Below are positions 9,871 to 21,998 of a stretch of DNA of 64,000 nucleotides, in pieces (within the stretch, counting starts at the first letter, position 1; every line of letters starts with the position of its first letter). The stretch spans positions 3,472,001 through 3,536,000 of the forward strand of contig NZ_CP049919.1 of assembly GCF_015624425.1 (NCBI RefSeq). The letters are read 5' to 3'. A program made the translations under genes and the position numbers. Under the pieces are notes generated by a model, which worked only from the letters and a program-made list of their open reading frames with translations, was not told the origin of the DNA and ran no database searches. This DNA is from Roseateles sp. DAIF2. GTDB lineage: Bacteria > Pseudomonadota > Gammaproteobacteria > Burkholderiales > Burkholderiaceae_C.

Positions 9871-10209
9871 TCAGTGCTTTTCCTTGGCGTGGTTGATCGA
9901 GTATTTCGGGATCTCGACCGTCACGTCCTGCTGGCCCAGGATGGCCTGGCAGGACAGGCGCGAGTCGGGCTCCAGGCCCCAGGCGCGGTCCAGCATGTCC
10001 TCCTCGCCCTCCTCCATCTCGGACAGCGAGCGCGCCCCGGCGCGGATGATCACGTGGCAGGTCGTGCAGGCGCAGACCTGGTCGCAGGCATGCTCGATCT
10101 CGATGTCGTGGTCCAGCAGGGCCTCGCAGATCGAGGTGCCGGCCGGCGCGCTGATCTCGGCGCCCTGCGGGCAGTATTCGACGTGGGGCAGGATCTTGAT
10201 GATGGGCAT
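9871..10209 (-). CDS. fdx: ISC-type [2Fe-2S] ferredoxin
   Basis: Fdx supplies electrons for Fe-S cluster assembly on IscU. The 112-residue protein starts [16 protein letters not shown]; the frame runs far upstream but only as a shadow of hscA. Cys42, Cys48, Cys51 and Cys87 fit the adrenodoxin-type C-X5-C-X2-C-X(n)-C cluster ligands, with an extra Cys46. The acidic stretch [11 protein letters not shown] follows. The gene starts 8 bp after the hscA stop, the normal end of an isc operon. Confidence 0.96.
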   Translation of the reverse strand: MPIIKILPHVEYCPQGAEISAPAGTSICEALLDHDIEIEHACDQVCACTTCHVIIRAGARSLSEMEEGEEDMLDRAWGLEPDSRLSCQAILGQQDVTVEIPKYSINHAKEKH

Positions 10210-10217
10210 AGGGCTGA

Positions 10218-12086
10218 TCAGACTTGTTCGATGCTGCGGCCGGTCAGGGCCTGCTGGATGCCGCGGTTCATGCGCTCGGCGGCGAAGGCTTCGGTGCCCT
10301 TGGCCAGCGTCTCGACCGCGGCGTCGATGAGGTTCGCGTCGCTGTCGGCGGCGGCCTCGGCCAGGGCCTGCAGCAGGCCCTCGATCGCGGCGCGCTCGGC
10401 GGCGGACAGCAGGTCGCCATCGGCCTGCAGCGCGGACCGGGTGGCCAGGGTCATGCGCTCGGCCTCGACCTGGGACTCGCGCAGCTTGCGCGCATCCATG
10501 TCGGCCTCGGCGCTGGCGAAGCCGTCCTTCAGCATGCCGGCGATCTGCTCGTCGGACAGGCCGTAGCTGGGTTTGACCTGCACCGCTGCCTCGACGCCGG
10601 AGATCAGCTCTTTGGCCGAGACGCTCAGCAGGCCGTCCGCATCGACCTGGAAGGTGACGCGGATGCGCGCCGCGCCGGCCACCATCGGCGGGATGCCGCG
10701 CAGCTCGAAGCGGGCCAGCGAGCGGCATTCCGCCACCAGCTCGCGCTCGCCCTGCAGCACATGGATGGCCATCGCGGTCTGGCCGTCCTTGAAGGTGGTG
10801 AAGTCCTGCGCCTTGGCCACCGGGATGGTCGCGTTGCGCTCGATCACACGCTCGACCAGCCCGCCCATGGTCTCCAGGCCCAGGGACAGCGGGATCACGT
10901 CCAGCAGCAGGATCTCGCCGTCGGCGCTGTTGCCGGCCAGCTGATTCGCCTGGATGGCGGCGCCCAGCGCCACCACCTCGTCGGGGTTCAGATTGGTCAG
11001 CACCTTAGATTGACCATCGGGCCCGAACAGCGCGCCGACCGCCGCACGCACGCAGGGCATGCGGGTGGAGCCGCCGACCATCACCGTGCCCTGCACCTCG
11101 TCGGCCTTCAGCTTGGCGTCGCGCAGCACGCGCTTCACCGAGGCCAGGGTCTTGTCGATCAGGGGCTTGCCGATGCGCTCGAAGGTCTCGCGCGAAACCG
11201 CCAGGCGCAGCTCGCCGGTATCCAGCTCAGCAACCAGCGTGGTCTCGGCGGCATCGGACAGCGCCTCCTTGGCGGCGCGGGCCGCGACCAGCAGCGCGCG
11301 CTTGTCATGCGCGCTGCTCGCCTGGCGGCCGGTCTCGGCCAGGGCCCAGTCGGCCAGCGCCTGGTCGAAGTCGTCGCCGCCCAGCGCCGCATCGCCGCCG
11401 GTCGCCACCACCTCGAACACGCCCTTGGTCAGGCGCAGCAGCGAGATGTCGAAGGTGCCACCGCCCAGGTCGTAGACCGCATAGAGGCCCTCGCTGGCAT
11501 TGTCCAGGCCGTAGGCGATGGCCGCCGCGGTCGGCTCGTTGATCAGGCGCAGCACCTTCAGGCCGGCCAGTTGCGCGGCATCCTTGGTGGCCTGGCGCTG
11601 CGCATCGTCGAAATAGGCCGGCACCGTGATCACGGCGCCGAAGATGTCGTCGGCGAAGCTGTCCTCGGCGCGAAAGCGCAGGGTGGCCAGGATCTCGGCC
11701 GAGACCTCGACCGGCGTCTTCAACCCCTCGCGGGTGTGCAGCGACAGCATGCCCGGCGTGTCCTCGAAGCGGTAGGGCAGCTTCTCGCGGCCGGCCACAT
11801 CGGCCAGCGCGCGGCCCATGAAGCGCTTCACCGAAACGACGGTGTTCTCGGGATCCAGGCCTTGAGCGGCCAGGGCCTCGACGCCGATCTGGCGGCGGCC
11901 CTCGGGCAGGTAGCGCACGGCCGAGGGCAGGATCACCCGGCCCTGCTCGTCGGGCAGGCATTCGGCGACGCCATGGCGCACCGCGGCCACCAGCGAATGG
12001 GTGGTGCCAAGGTCGATGCCGATCGCGATGCGGCGCTCGTGCGGGTTGGGCGATTGCCCGGGTTCGGAAATCTGCAGCAGTGCCAT
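10218..12086 (-). CDS. hscA: Fe-S protein assembly chaperone HscA (Hsp70 family)
   Basis: HscA is the Hsp70 that, with HscB, drives cluster release from IscU by binding its LPPVK motif. The 622-residue protein has the actin-like ATPase domain: phosphate loop [12 protein letters not shown] near residue 24, [15 protein letters not shown] and VGGSTRMP. A linker ([12 protein letters not shown]) leads to the substrate-binding domain. It lies 4 bp after hscB and is translationally close to fdx. HscA rather than DnaK is indicated by the short N-terminal leader, the missing long C-terminal tail and the operon context. Confidence 0.97.
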   Translation of the reverse strand: MALLQISEPGQSPNPHERRIAIGIDLGTTHSLVAAVRHGVAECLPDEQGRVILPSAVRYLPEGRRQIGVEALAAQGLDPENTVVSVKRFMGRALADVAGREKLPYRFEDTPGMLSLHTREGLKTPVEVSAEILATLRFRAEDSFADDIFGAVITVPAYFDDAQRQATKDAAQLAGLKVLRLINEPTAAAIAYGLDNASEGLYAVYDLGGGTFDISLLRLTKGVFEVVATGGDAALGGDDFDQALADWALAETGRQASSAHDKRALLVAARAAKEALSDAAETTLVAELDTGELRLAVSRETFERIGKPLIDKTLASVKRVLRDAKLKADEVQGTVMVGGSTRMPCVRAAVGALFGPDGQSKVLTNLNPDEVVALGAAIQANQLAGNSADGEILLLDVIPLSLGLETMGGLVERVIERNATIPVAKAQDFTTFKDGQTAMAIHVLQGERELVAECRSLARFELRGIPPMVAGAARIRVTFQVDADGLLSVSAKELISGVEAAVQVKPSYGLSDEQIAGMLKDGFASAEADMDARKLRESQVEAERMTLATRSALQADGDLLSAAERAAIEGLLQALAEAAADSDANLIDAAVETLAKGTEAFAAERMNRGIQQALTGRSIEQV

Positions 12087-12090
12087 GTCG

Positions 12091-12609
12091 TTATTGTCCC
12101 AGCGCCTCCAGACGCCGGTCTATGTCGGCGCGAAAGCGCGCAATGAACATCAGGGCTCTCACCTGTTCGGCCGCGGCCGGCGCGTCGCCCGCCTCGTCCA
12201 GTAGGCGCCGGGTCTCGTCCAGCAGCGCGCGCTCGCGCGCCGCGACCTCGTCGTCCAGGGCCTCGACGGCCGCCAGGCCGTCCGCCTCGTCGAGCGCCTC
12301 GCGCCAGGCCATCTGCTCCATCAGGAAGCTGGCCGGCATGCGGGTATTGCTCTCCACCTGCAGCGCCGCGCCGCGCAGCTCGCACAGATAGGCGGCGCGC
12401 CGGAGCGGGTCGCGCAGGCGCTGATGCGCCTCGTTGACGCGCAGCGCCCATTGCATCGCCAGGCGCTGGGCCGCGGCGCCCTGGGCGGCGAACTTGTCCG
12501 GATGCACCTGAGCCTGCAGTGCCTTCCAGCGCGCGTCGATCTCCGCGCGCTCCTGGGCTTGGCGCTGCGGCAGGCCGAACAGGCTGAAGTCGTCGTCGTC
12601 GAGTTTCAT
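12091..12609 (-). CDS. hscB: Fe-S protein assembly co-chaperone HscB
   Basis: HscB is the J-protein that brings IscU to HscA and stimulates its ATPase. The 172-residue protein has an N-terminal J domain ([10 protein letters not shown]) with the diagnostic HPD tripeptide at about residue 36 (QVHPDKF), followed by the three-helix IscU-binding domain ([13 protein letters not shown]). A terminator-like hairpin lies between this gene and iscA, so expression of hscBA-fdx may be set by read-through. Confidence 0.96.
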   Translation of the reverse strand: MKLDDDDFSLFGLPQRQAQERAEIDARWKALQAQVHPDKFAAQGAAAQRLAMQWALRVNEAHQRLRDPLRRAAYLCELRGAALQVESNTRMPASFLMEQMAWREALDEADGLAAVEALDDEVAARERALLDETRRLLDEAGDAPAAAEQVRALMFIARFRADIDRRLEALGQ

Positions 12610-12633
12610 CGGAGGTGCTGGCGCTGGCTAACC

Positions 12634-12664
12634 CACAAGAAAAAGGCGCGGTCCGAGCCGCGCC
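12634..12664 (-). terminator. Intrinsic terminator between iscA and hscB
   Basis: On the minus strand GGCGCGG (12658-12664) pairs perfectly with CCGCGCC (12645-12651) around a 6-base loop and is followed at once by TTTTTCTTGT. It falls in the 76-bp gap between the iscA stop and the hscB start, on the coding strand of the operon. Confidence 0.8.
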
Positions 12665-12685
12665 CCTGCGAAAGGAACCGGAGGC

Positions 12686-13009
12686 TCACACGCGGAAGGA
12701 TTCGCCGCAGCCGCAACGATCCTTCTCGCGCGGATTGCGGAACTTGAAGCCCTCGTTGAGGCCTTCGCGCACGAAGTCCAGCTCGGTGCCGTCCAGGTAG
12801 GGCAGGCTCTTCGGGTCGATCAGGATCTTGACGCCATGGCCCTCGAACACCACGTCCTCGGGCGTCACGTCGTCGGCATATTCCAGCTTGTAGGCCAGGC
12901 CCGAGCAGCCGGTGGTCTTGACGCCCAGGCGCACGCCGACGCCGCGGCCGCGCTTGGCGATGTAGCGCGTCACATGGCGTGCCGCGGCTTCGGTCAGGGT
13001 CACGGACAT
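12686..13009 (-). CDS. iscA: Iron-sulfur cluster assembly protein IscA
   Basis: IscA is an A-type carrier that takes clusters or iron from the ISC machine to target proteins. The ATG at 13007-13009 gives 107 residues, the family length ([13 protein letters not shown]). The three invariant cysteines are Cys35 (TTGCSG), Cys99 and Cys101 (CGCGESF). A longer upstream frame overlaps iscU and lacks similarity. It starts 10 bp after the iscU stop and is the last gene before the internal terminator. Confidence 0.97.
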   Translation of the reverse strand: MSVTLTEAAARHVTRYIAKRGRGVGVRLGVKTTGCSGLAYKLEYADDVTPEDVVFEGHGVKILIDPKSLPYLDGTELDFVREGLNEGFKFRNPREKDRCGCGESFRV

Positions 13010-13019
13010 CGGACGGTCC

Positions 13020-13439
13020 TTACTGGGCGACGGCCACCGCCTCGGCGGCGGTGGGCGCGCCATGCTTGGCACGGTAGTCATCCACCGCGGCCTTGATCGC
13101 GTCCTCGGCCAAGATCGAGCAGTGGATCTTGACCGGTGGCAGCGCCAGTTCCTCGGCGATCTGGGTGTTCTTGATCGACAGCGCCTGATCCAGGCTCTTG
13201 CCCTTGACCCATTCGGTCACCAGCGAGCTCGACGCGATCGCCGAGCCGCAACCGTAGGTCTTGAACTTGGCGTCCTCGATCAGGCCGGTGGCCGGATTCA
13301 CCTTGATCTGCAGCTTCATCACGTCGCCGCAGGCGGGCGCGCCCACCATGCCGGTGCCCACGGTCTCGTCGCCCTTCTCGAAGGCGCCGACGTTGCGGGG
13401 GTTTTCGTAGTGATCAACAACCTTGTCGCTGTATGCCAT
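13020..13439 (-). CDS. iscU: Fe-S cluster assembly scaffold IscU
   Basis: IscU is the scaffold on which IscS-derived sulfur and iron form [2Fe-2S] and [4Fe-4S] clusters. The 139-residue protein has ligands Cys37 (APACGD, with Asp39), Cys64 ([10 protein letters not shown]) and Cys107 ([10 protein letters not shown]). The HscA recognition motif LPPVK is at 100-104. The C-terminal Ala-rich tail is slightly longer than in E. coli. It lies 36 bp after iscS in the same operon. Confidence 0.98.
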   Translation of the reverse strand: MAYSDKVVDHYENPRNVGAFEKGDETVGTGMVGAPACGDVMKLQIKVNPATGLIEDAKFKTYGCGSAIASSSLVTEWVKGKSLDQALSIKNTQIAEELALPPVKIHCSILAEDAIKAAVDDYRAKHGAPTAAEAVAVAQ

Positions 13440-13475
13440 GATCTTTCTCCAACGAGTCTTGTGATGAGCGGCCGT

Positions 13476-14696
13476 TCAGTGGGCGGTCCACTGGATGGTC
13501 GAGATGTCGATGCCGTCCTTGTACATGTCCCACAGCGGCGAGAGTTCGCGCAGCTTGGCGACACGGTCCTTCAGCACCGTTACCGCGTAGTCGATTTCTT
13601 CTTCGGTCGTGAAACGGCCGATGGTCATGCGCAGCGAGCTGTGGGCCAGCTCGTCGCTGCGGCCCAGCGCGCGCAGTACATAGCTGGGCTCGAGGCTGGC
13701 CGAGGTGCAGGCCGAGCCGGACGACACCGCAAGGCCCTTGACGCCCATGATCAGCGACTCGCCCTCGACATAGTTGAACGAGATGTTCAGGTTGTGCGGC
13801 ACGCGCTGTTCGAGGTCGCCATTGATGAAGACCTGCTCGATGCCGCTCAGGCCGTCGATCAGGCGCTTCTGCAACGCGCGGATGCGCTCGTTCTCGCTCG
13901 CCATCTCTTCCTTGGCGATGCGGTAGGCCTCGCCCATGCCGACGATCTGGTGCGTCGCCAGGGTGCCGGAGCGCATGCCGCGCTCATGGCCGCCGCCATG
14001 CATCTGAGCCTCCAGGCGCACGCGCGGCTTGCGGCGCACGAACAGCGCGCCGATGCCCTTGGGGCCGTAGGTCTTGTGCGAGGCCAGGCTCATCAGGTCG
14101 ATCGGCAGCTGGGTGATGTCGATCGCGATCTTGCCGGTGGCCTGGGCCGCGTCGACATGGAACACGATGCCCTTCTCGCGGCAGATGTTGCCGATCGCGG
14201 TGACGTCCTGGATCACGCCGATCTCGTTGTTGACGAACAGCACCGAGACCAGGATGGTGTCCTCGCGCAGCGCGGCCTTGAAGGCGCCCAGATCCAGCAG
14301 GCCATCCTCGCGGACATCCAAGTAGGTCACATCGAAGCCCTGGCGCTCCAGCTCGCGGCAGGTGTCCAGCGTGGCCTTGTGCTCGGTCTTCAGGGTGATG
14401 ATGTGCTTGCCGCGCGTCTTGTAGAACTGCGCCGCACCCTTGATCGCCAGGTTGATCGACTCGGTCGCACCCGAGGTCCAGACGATTTCGCGCGGGTCGG
14501 CGTTGATCAGCGAGGCCACCTGCTCGCGCGCCTTCTCGACCGCCGCTTCCGCTTCCCAACCCCAGGCATGACTGCGCGAGGCCGGATTGCCGAAATGCTC
14601 GCGCAGCCAGGGGATCATGGCTTCGACCACGCGCGGGTCGACCGGCGTCGTCGCGCCATAGTCCATGTAGATCGGGAAGTGAGGCGTCATGTCCAT
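13476..14696 (-). CDS. iscS: Cysteine desulfurase IscS
   Basis: IscS is a PLP enzyme that turns cysteine into alanine and a protein-bound persulfide, supplying sulfur for Fe-S clusters, tRNA thiolation and other cofactors. The 406-residue protein has the PLP Lys in [12 protein letters not shown] (about residue 208) and the mobile-loop Cys330 in [17 protein letters not shown], which places it in the IscS/NifS group I class. The C-terminus ([15 protein letters not shown]) contains the IscU-binding segment. It follows iscR by 34 bp. Confidence 0.98.
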   Translation of the reverse strand: MDMTPHFPIYMDYGATTPVDPRVVEAMIPWLREHFGNPASRSHAWGWEAEAAVEKAREQVASLINADPREIVWTSGATESINLAIKGAAQFYKTRGKHIITLKTEHKATLDTCRELERQGFDVTYLDVREDGLLDLGAFKAALREDTILVSVLFVNNEIGVIQDVTAIGNICREKGIVFHVDAAQATGKIAIDITQLPIDLMSLASHKTYGPKGIGALFVRRKPRVRLEAQMHGGGHERGMRSGTLATHQIVGMGEAYRIAKEEMASENERIRALQKRLIDGLSGIEQVFINGDLEQRVPHNLNISFNYVEGESLIMGVKGLAVSSGSACTSASLEPSYVLRALGRSDELAHSSLRMTIGRFTTEEEIDYAVTVLKDRVAKLRELSPLWDMYKDGIDISTIQWTAH

Positions 14697-14730
14697 GTTC
14701 TTGCTAGCTTCTTGACTTCGTCGGGTCGTC

Positions 14731-15264
14731 TTATTTGGTCAGGGCATTGCCCAGGGCGAACACCGAATTCGGGGCGGTGATGCGGATCGGCTTGACCACC
14801 GGGACCGTGGAGATTGCGCGCTTGATCGGCGCCTCCTCGATGGTCACGCCCTTGGCGAGCTGGTCTTCCACCAGCTTGCGCAGCGAGACGGAATCCAGGT
14901 ACTCGATCATCTTGGCGTTCAGGCTGGTCCACAGCTCGTGCGTGATGCAGCGGCCGGTGTCCTCGCCCATGCAGTTTTCCTTGCCACCGCAGCCGGTGGC
15001 GTCGATCGGCTCGTCGACCGCGACGATGATGTCGGCGACGGTGATCTCCTCGCTCTTGCGGCCCAGCGAATAGCCGCCGCCCGGGCCGCGCGTGCTCTCC
15101 ACCAGCTCATGGCGGCGCAGCTTGCCGAACAGCTGCTCCAGATAGGACAGCGAGATCTGCTGGCGCTGGCTGATGGCCGCCAGCGCCACCGGGCCACTGT
15201 TTTCGCGCAGGGCCAAATCAATCATCGCGGTGACGGCAAAGCGACCTTTGGTGGTGAGACGCAT
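14731..15264 (-). CDS. iscR: Fe-S cluster-sensing transcriptional regulator IscR
   Basis: IscR is an Rrf2-family repressor that in its [2Fe-2S] form shuts off the isc operon. The ATG at 15262-15264 (AAGGAGAAG 7 bp upstream) gives 177 residues starting [14 protein letters not shown]. The winged helix-turn-helix covers about residues 1-65. Cluster ligands Cys92, Cys98 and Cys106 plus His109 are present, with a C-X5-C-X7-C spacing two residues longer in the second gap than in E. coli. The frame is open upstream but that part covers the operator region and is not family-like. It heads the operon iscRSUA. Confidence 0.97.
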   Translation of the reverse strand: MRLTTKGRFAVTAMIDLALRENSGPVALAAISQRQQISLSYLEQLFGKLRRHELVESTRGPGGGYSLGRKSEEITVADIIVAVDEPIDATGCGGKENCMGEDTGRCITHELWTSLNAKMIEYLDSVSLRKLVEDQLAKGVTIEEAPIKRAISTVPVVKPIRITAPNSVFALGNALTK

Positions 15265-15375
15265 AGAACTTCTCCTTCGGCTCGGTAAAGCCAACGGCCT
15301 CGGCAACAGCGGATATGCCAGCGAACTGGGCAGACCGGGGCTGGCCGAGCGAGGCTCACGGGTTAACCCTTGGGT

Positions 15376-15400
15376 ATGCCCGAGCATTTTACTCAATTAT
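15376..15400 (-). promoter_or_regulatory. IscR type 1 operator upstream of iscR
   Basis: The minus strand reads ATAATTGAGTAAAAT followed by GCTCGGGCAT. This matches the IscR type 1 consensus layout as I recall it: ATA..TGA.T, an A/T centre, then .CTCGGG.AT. It lies 112 bp before the iscR start and contains TAAAAT, a possible -10. Binding here would give autorepression. Confidence 0.65.
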
Positions 15401-15490
15401 CGCCAAGCGTGCCGAGCAGCCCTCCCGGGCGGCCCTCAAAGCCCTTAGCAAACCACAGGGAAACCCGGGGCGGGTTTCGGCCAGCGCCTC

Positions 15491-17620
<2,130 letters not shown>

Positions 17621-17767
17621 GGGGTGATCCCTGGATGGTCGCGCCGGCCCGCCTAGAATTCGCGGGCCGCGCAATCCGACAGGGTAGCGTAGCCCCCGCG
17701 TCCGCGCTGCCCCGGCACCGCCCGGCCCTCCCTGTTTTACTGCCACCGTCTTGTCAGGAAAGTTTCC

Positions 17768-18970
17768 ATGAGCTTGTTTGCCGCCGTCGAAATGGCCCCC
17801 CGCGACCCCATCCTGGGCCTCAACGAGCAATTCAATGCCGACACCAACCCCGCCAAGGTCAACCTGGGCGTCGGTGTCTACTACGACGAGAACGGCAAGC
17901 TGCCCCTGCTGAAATGCGTGACCCAGGCCGAGGCGCAGATGCAGGCCGACCCGAAGGCGCGCGGCTACCTGCCGATCGACGGCATCGCCGCCTATGACAA
18001 GGCGGTGCAGGGCCTGGTGTTCGGTTCTGAGAGCGCCATCCTGGCCGCCAAGCGCGTCGCCACCGTGCAGGCCCTGGGCGGCACCGGCGGCCTGAAGATC
18101 GGCGCCGATTTCCTGAAGCGCCTGAACCCCGCCGCCAAGGTGCTGATCTCCGACCCGAGCTGGGAAAACCACCGCGCGCTGTTCACCAACGCCGGTTTCG
18201 CGGTCGAGACCTACCCCTATTACGACGCCGCCAAGCTGGGCATCAACTTCGACGGCATGCTGGCCGCGCTGAACGCCGCGCCGGCCGGCACGGTCGTCGT
18301 GCTGCACGCCTGCTGCCACAACCCGACCGGCTACGACCTGACGCCGGCCCAGTGGGACCAGGTGGTTGCCGCCGTCAAGGCACGCAATCTGGTCGCCTTC
18401 CTGGACATGGCCTACCAGGGCTTCGGCGAGGGCATCGCCGAGGACGGCGCGGTGATCCAGCAGTTCCTGGCCGCTAACCTGGACTTCTTCGTCTCGACCA
18501 GCTTCTCGAAGAGCTTCTCGCTGTACGGCGAGCGCGTCGGCGCCCTGTCGGTGGTCTGCGCCTCGGCCGAGGAGACCACCAAGGTGCTGTCGCAGCTGAA
18601 AATCGTGATCCGCACCAACTATTCCAACCCACCGACCCATGGCGCCCAGGTCGTCGCCAGCGTGCTGTCGACCCCGGCCCTGCGCCAGCTGTGGGAGGAC
18701 GAGCTGGCCGGCATGCGCCTGCGCATCCGCGCGATGCGCGAGGCCCTGGTCAAGGCCTTGCAGGCCGCCGGCGTCACCCAGGACCTGAGCTTCGTGACCC
18801 GCCAGAAGGGCATGTTCAGCTATTCGGGCCTGTCCGCCGCCCAGATGCAGCGCCTGCGCGCCGAGTTCGGCGTCTACGGCGTGGATTCGGGCCGCATTTG
18901 CGTCGCCGCGCTCAACGAGAAGAACCTGCCAGCCGTCGCCCAGGCGATGGCCGCGGTGCTGAAGGGCTGA
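17768..18970 (+). CDS. Aromatic/aspartate aminotransferase (TyrB/AspC family)
   Basis: This PLP enzyme of aminotransferase subgroup I-alpha transfers amino groups between aspartate, aromatic amino acids and 2-oxoglutarate in the cytoplasm. The 400-residue protein begins [18 protein letters not shown], the E. coli AspC/TyrB pattern. It has [11 protein letters not shown] near 180-190, the PLP Lys248 in [18 protein letters not shown], and a C-terminal RICVAALN with the carboxylate-binding Arg. The sequence alone does not separate AspC from TyrB. A AGGAAAG site precedes the ATG. It is divergent from uvrB. Confidence 0.93.
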   Translation: MSLFAAVEMAPRDPILGLNEQFNADTNPAKVNLGVGVYYDENGKLPLLKCVTQAEAQMQADPKARGYLPIDGIAAYDKAVQGLVFGSESAILAAKRVATVQALGGTGGLKIGADFLKRLNPAAKVLISDPSWENHRALFTNAGFAVETYPYYDAAKLGINFDGMLAALNAAPAGTVVVLHACCHNPTGYDLTPAQWDQVVAAVKARNLVAFLDMAYQGFGEGIAEDGAVIQQFLAANLDFFVSTSFSKSFSLYGERVGALSVVCASAEETTKVLSQLKIVIRTNYSNPPTHGAQVVASVLSTPALRQLWEDELAGMRLRIRAMREALVKALQAAGVTQDLSFVTRQKGMFSYSGLSAAQMQRLRAEFGVYGVDSGRICVAALNEKNLPAVAQAMAAVLKG

Positions 18971-19108
18971 GCCACAAGGCGGCCCCGGCCGCGCAATCTT
19001 GACGGGTTTGCCGCTCGGCGAACCCTAGTCATGCTGCGCCGCACAAATTCTGGCAGTATTGTTGACATTACAAGCCCCAGCCCCCAGCCCGTCTTGCGAG
19101 GTCCGACC

Positions 19109-20407
19109 ATGCTGTATCAGTTCTACGAAACCCAGCGCGCGCTGATGAGCCCCTTCGCGGAGTTCGCCAGCGCCTCGGCCAAGCTCTACAGCCACCCGCT
19201 GTCGCCCTTCGCCCATGGCCCGCTGTCGCAGCGCGTGTCGGCAGGCCTGGATCTGATGCACCGGTTGGCCAAGGAGTACGAGAAGCCGGAGTTCAACATC
19301 CGCAGCGTCGAGGTCGACGACGTCGATGTCGCGGTGCAGGAACTGGTGCCGCTGGAGAAGCCCTTCTGCCGGCTGCTGCGCTTCAAGCGCTACACCGATG
19401 ACCTGGCGGTGCTGTCCAAGATGAAGGACCAGCCGACCGTGCTGGTGGTGGCGCCGCTGTCGGGCCACCACAGCACCCTGCTGCGCGACACCGTGCGCCA
19501 GTTGCTGAAGGACCACAAGGTCTATATCACCGACTGGACCGACGCCCGCATGGTGCCGCTGGAGGCGGGCCCCTTCCATCTGGACGACTACATCGCCTAT
19601 GTGCAGGAGTTCATCCGCCATATCGACGCGTCCGACTGCCATGTGATCTCGGTCTGCCAGCCCACCGTGCCGGTGTTGGCCGCGATCTCGCTGATGGCCT
19701 CGCGCGGCGAGACCACGCCGCGCTCGATGACCATGATGGGCGGCCCGATCGACGCCCGCAAGAGCCCGACCGCGGTCAACAACCTGGCGATGAACCGCAG
19801 CTTCAGCTGGTTCGAGAACAATGTGATCTACCGCGTGCCGACCAACTACCCGGGCGCCGGCCGCGAGGTCTATCCCGGCTTCCTGCAGCACACCGGCTTC
19901 GTCGCGATGAACCCGGACCGCCACCTGAGCTCGCATTACGACTATTTCCTGGACCTGGTGCGCGGCGACGACGACAGCGTCGAGGCGCACCGTACCTTCT
20001 ACGACGAGTACAACGCGGTGCTGGACATGCCGGCCGAGTACTATCTGGACACGATCAAGACCGTGTTCCAGGACTTCGCCCTGGTCAACGGCACCTGGGC
20101 GGTCGATGGTGAGCTGGTGCGTCCGCAGGACATCACCGGCACCGCGCTGCTGACCGTCGAGGGCGAGCTGGACGACATCTCCGGCGCCGGCCAGACCAAG
20201 GCCGCCCATGAGCTGTGCTCCGGCATCCCGGCCCAGCACCAGGCCCATTACGACGCGATCGGCGCCGGCCATTACGGCATCTTCTCGGGCCGGCGCTGGC
20301 GCGAGAAGGTCTACCCGACCATCCGCGACTTCATCGCCAAGTACGACCAGGCCCCGCTGGGCACGGCCGCCCCGGCGCGCCGCAGCAGGAAGAAGAACGG
20401 CGCTTGA
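19109..20407 (+). CDS. phaZ: Intracellular polyhydroxyalkanoate (PHB) depolymerase
   Basis: PhaZ mobilises stored poly-3-hydroxybutyrate granules in the cytoplasm. The ATG at 19109 gives 432 residues starting [12 protein letters not shown], as in Cupriavidus PhaZa1. The frame extends 26 codons upstream without resemblance. The catalytic Cys183 lies in [18 protein letters not shown], the same position as in PhaZa1. The triad Asp is in [15 protein letters not shown] and the His in [16 protein letters not shown] basic tail (RRSRKKNGA) ends the protein. Its stop overlaps the TTG start of the following rnfB-like gene, so the two are translationally coupled. Confidence 0.95.
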   Translation: MLYQFYETQRALMSPFAEFASASAKLYSHPLSPFAHGPLSQRVSAGLDLMHRLAKEYEKPEFNIRSVEVDDVDVAVQELVPLEKPFCRLLRFKRYTDDLAVLSKMKDQPTVLVVAPLSGHHSTLLRDTVRQLLKDHKVYITDWTDARMVPLEAGPFHLDDYIAYVQEFIRHIDASDCHVISVCQPTVPVLAAISLMASRGETTPRSMTMMGGPIDARKSPTAVNNLAMNRSFSWFENNVIYRVPTNYPGAGREVYPGFLQHTGFVAMNPDRHLSSHYDYFLDLVRGDDDSVEAHRTFYDEYNAVLDMPAEYYLDTIKTVFQDFALVNGTWAVDGELVRPQDITGTALLTVEGELDDISGAGQTKAAHELCSGIPAQHQAHYDAIGAGHYGIFSGRRWREKVYPTIRDFIAKYDQAPLGTAAPARRSRKKNGA

Positions 20408-21084
20408 ACCCGATCCCCGCAGAGCCGACCGGCGGCCTGGTCGAGCGGCTGACCGCCGCCCTGCCGCAGACCCAGTGCACCCGCTGTGGCTATCCCGACT
20501 GCCAGACCTATGCCGAGGCGATCGCCGAGGGCCGGGCCGAGATCAACCAATGCCCGCCCGGCGGCGCCGAGGGTGTGCGGCGCCTGGCCGCCCTGACCGG
20601 CCGCCCCGCCCTGCCGCTGAGCCCGGAACATGGGCTGGAGGCGCCGCGCCAGCTGGCGGTGATCGATGAGGACTGGTGCATCGGCTGCACCCTGTGCATC
20701 AAGGCCTGCCCGGCCGACTGCATCGTCGGCGCGCCCAAGCAGATGCATCTGATCGTCGCCGCGCAATGCACCGGCTGCGAGCTCTGCATCCCGGCCTGCC
20801 CGGTGGACTGCATCTCGCTGGTCAATGCCAGCGGCGAGGCCACCGGCTGGTCGGCCTGGAGCGCCCCGCAGGCCGATGAGGCGCTGCAGCGCTACCGCTT
20901 TCGCCAGCAGCGCATCGAGCGAGACAAGCGCGAGAACGATGCGCGCCTGCAGGCCAAGGCCGAGGCCAAGCTGGCCGACCTGCCCGCCGCCAGCCAGATC
21001 ACCGATCCGGCCCTGCTGGACCGCAAGCGCGCGATGATCGAGGCCGCGCTGGCGCGCGCCCGCGCCAAGCGCGGCGAGGCCTGA
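20404..21084 (+). CDS. rnfB: RnfB/RsxB-like ferredoxin lacking the membrane anchor
   Basis: RnfB is the polyferredoxin subunit of the Rnf/Rsx electron-transport complex. This 226-residue protein has a Fe-S domain with the family spacing ([16 protein letters not shown] ... NQCPPGG) and two [4Fe-4S] motifs ([15 protein letters not shown] and [15 protein letters not shown]), then a charged helical tail. The hydrophobic N-terminal anchor of true RnfB is missing, and no rnfACDGE genes are nearby. The start is a TTG at 20404 overlapping the phaZ stop (TTGA), preceded by GGAAGAAG. Nth follows 31 bp later. Its redox partner is unknown. The symbol is by homology only. Confidence 0.85.
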   Translation: MNPIPAEPTGGLVERLTAALPQTQCTRCGYPDCQTYAEAIAEGRAEINQCPPGGAEGVRRLAALTGRPALPLSPEHGLEAPRQLAVIDEDWCIGCTLCIKACPADCIVGAPKQMHLIVAAQCTGCELCIPACPVDCISLVNASGEATGWSAWSAPQADEALQRYRFRQQRIERDKRENDARLQAKAEAKLADLPAASQITDPALLDRKRAMIEAALARARAKRGEA

Positions 21085-21115
21085 GCACACTCGCCAGCGG
21101 GCACAATGCCCGCCC

Positions 21116-21763
21116 ATGAATGAACAAGCTATCGAGGGCTTCTTCGCCACCCTGAAGGCCGCCAACCCCTCGCCGCAGACCGAGCTGGAGTATTCCAGCG
21201 TGTTCGAGTTGCTGGCCGCCGTGCTGCTGTCGGCCCAGGCCACCGATGTCGGCGTCAACAAGGCCACCCGCCGGCTGTTCCCCATCGCCAACACGCCGGC
21301 CCGGATCCTGGCGCTGGGCGAGCAAGGTCTGGCCGACTACATCAAGACCATCGGCCTGTACCGCACCAAGGCCGCCAACCTGATCAAGACCTGCCGCATG
21401 CTGATCGAGCTGCATGGCGGCCGGGTGCCGCGCTCGCGCGAGGCGTTGGAGGCCCTGCCCGGCGTCGGCCGCAAGACCGCCAATGTGGTGCTCAACGTCG
21501 CCTTCGGCGAGCCGACGATGGCGGTGGACACGCATATCTTCCGCCTCGGCAACCGTACCGGCCTGGCGCCGGGCAAGAACGTGCTGGAGGTCGAGCAGGC
21601 GCTGCTCAAGCGCGTGCCGGCCGAATATCTGGTCGACGCGCATCACTGGCTGATCCTGCATGGCCGCTACATCTGCCAGGCGCGCCGCCCGCTGTGCGAG
21701 CGCTGCCAGGTGCGGCCGTACTGCGATTACCCGGCCTCTACAATGGACCGCAATATCGCTTGA
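21116..21763 (+). CDS. nth: Endonuclease III (DNA glycosylase/AP lyase)
   Basis: Nth removes oxidised pyrimidines and nicks the abasic site in base excision repair. The 215-residue protein has the helix-hairpin-helix LPGVGRKTANVVL with catalytic Lys120, and catalytic Asp138 in MAVDTHIFRL, both at the E. coli numbering. The [4Fe-4S] ligands form C-X6-C-X2-C-X5-C in CQARRPLCERCQVRPYC. It lies close behind the RnfB-like ferredoxin, a linkage I recall from other betaproteobacteria. A link between the two Fe-S proteins is only an inference. Confidence 0.97.
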   Translation: MNEQAIEGFFATLKAANPSPQTELEYSSVFELLAAVLLSAQATDVGVNKATRRLFPIANTPARILALGEQGLADYIKTIGLYRTKAANLIKTCRMLIELHGGRVPRSREALEALPGVGRKTANVVLNVAFGEPTMAVDTHIFRLGNRTGLAPGKNVLEVEQALLKRVPAEYLVDAHHWLILHGRYICQARRPLCERCQVRPYCDYPASTMDRNIA

Positions 21764-21774
21764 GATGGGAAGTC

Positions 21775-21993
21775 ATGCCTAGCATCACCGATCTGCTCGA
21801 CCGCGTCGAGCGCCTGCTGCTGCGCCATGAGGAGCTTCAGCGCACCAATGCGCTGCTGCAGGACCAGCTGCAGTCGGTCAGCCAGGAGCGCGACAGCCTG
21901 CGCGCGCGCCTGGGTGCCGCGCGCCAGCGCATCGATGCCCTGCTGGAGCGTCTGCCCGTCGACGATAGCGAAGCCGTGAAGCACGAGAAGTAG
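21775..21993 (+). CDS. Short coiled-coil protein upstream of ZapA (TIGR02449-like)
   Basis: This 72-residue protein is predicted to be almost entirely one coiled coil: LLDRVERLLLRHEELQRTNALL and the following heptads to about residue 62. It resembles the small conserved protein found immediately upstream of zapA in many proteobacteria, similar in size to ZapB-type division factors. The ATG at 21775 has GGGAAG upstream. It lies 5 bp before zapA, so a role at the division ring is likely but not shown by sequence. Confidence 0.75.
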   Translation: MPSITDLLDRVERLLLRHEELQRTNALLQDQLQSVSQERDSLRARLGAARQRIDALLERLPVDDSEAVKHEK

Positions 21994-21998
21994 TCGAT

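Noticed and set aside
17621..17767. LexA (SOS) box in the uvrB promoter region
   Set aside because: I looked for CTGT-N8-ACAG on both strands and found only partial matches, so SOS control is not supported by sequence.
17621..18640. Upstream extension of the uvrB frame on the minus strand
   Set aside because: It is antisense to the well supported aminotransferase gene, and UvrB family similarity begins at the ATG at 17620.
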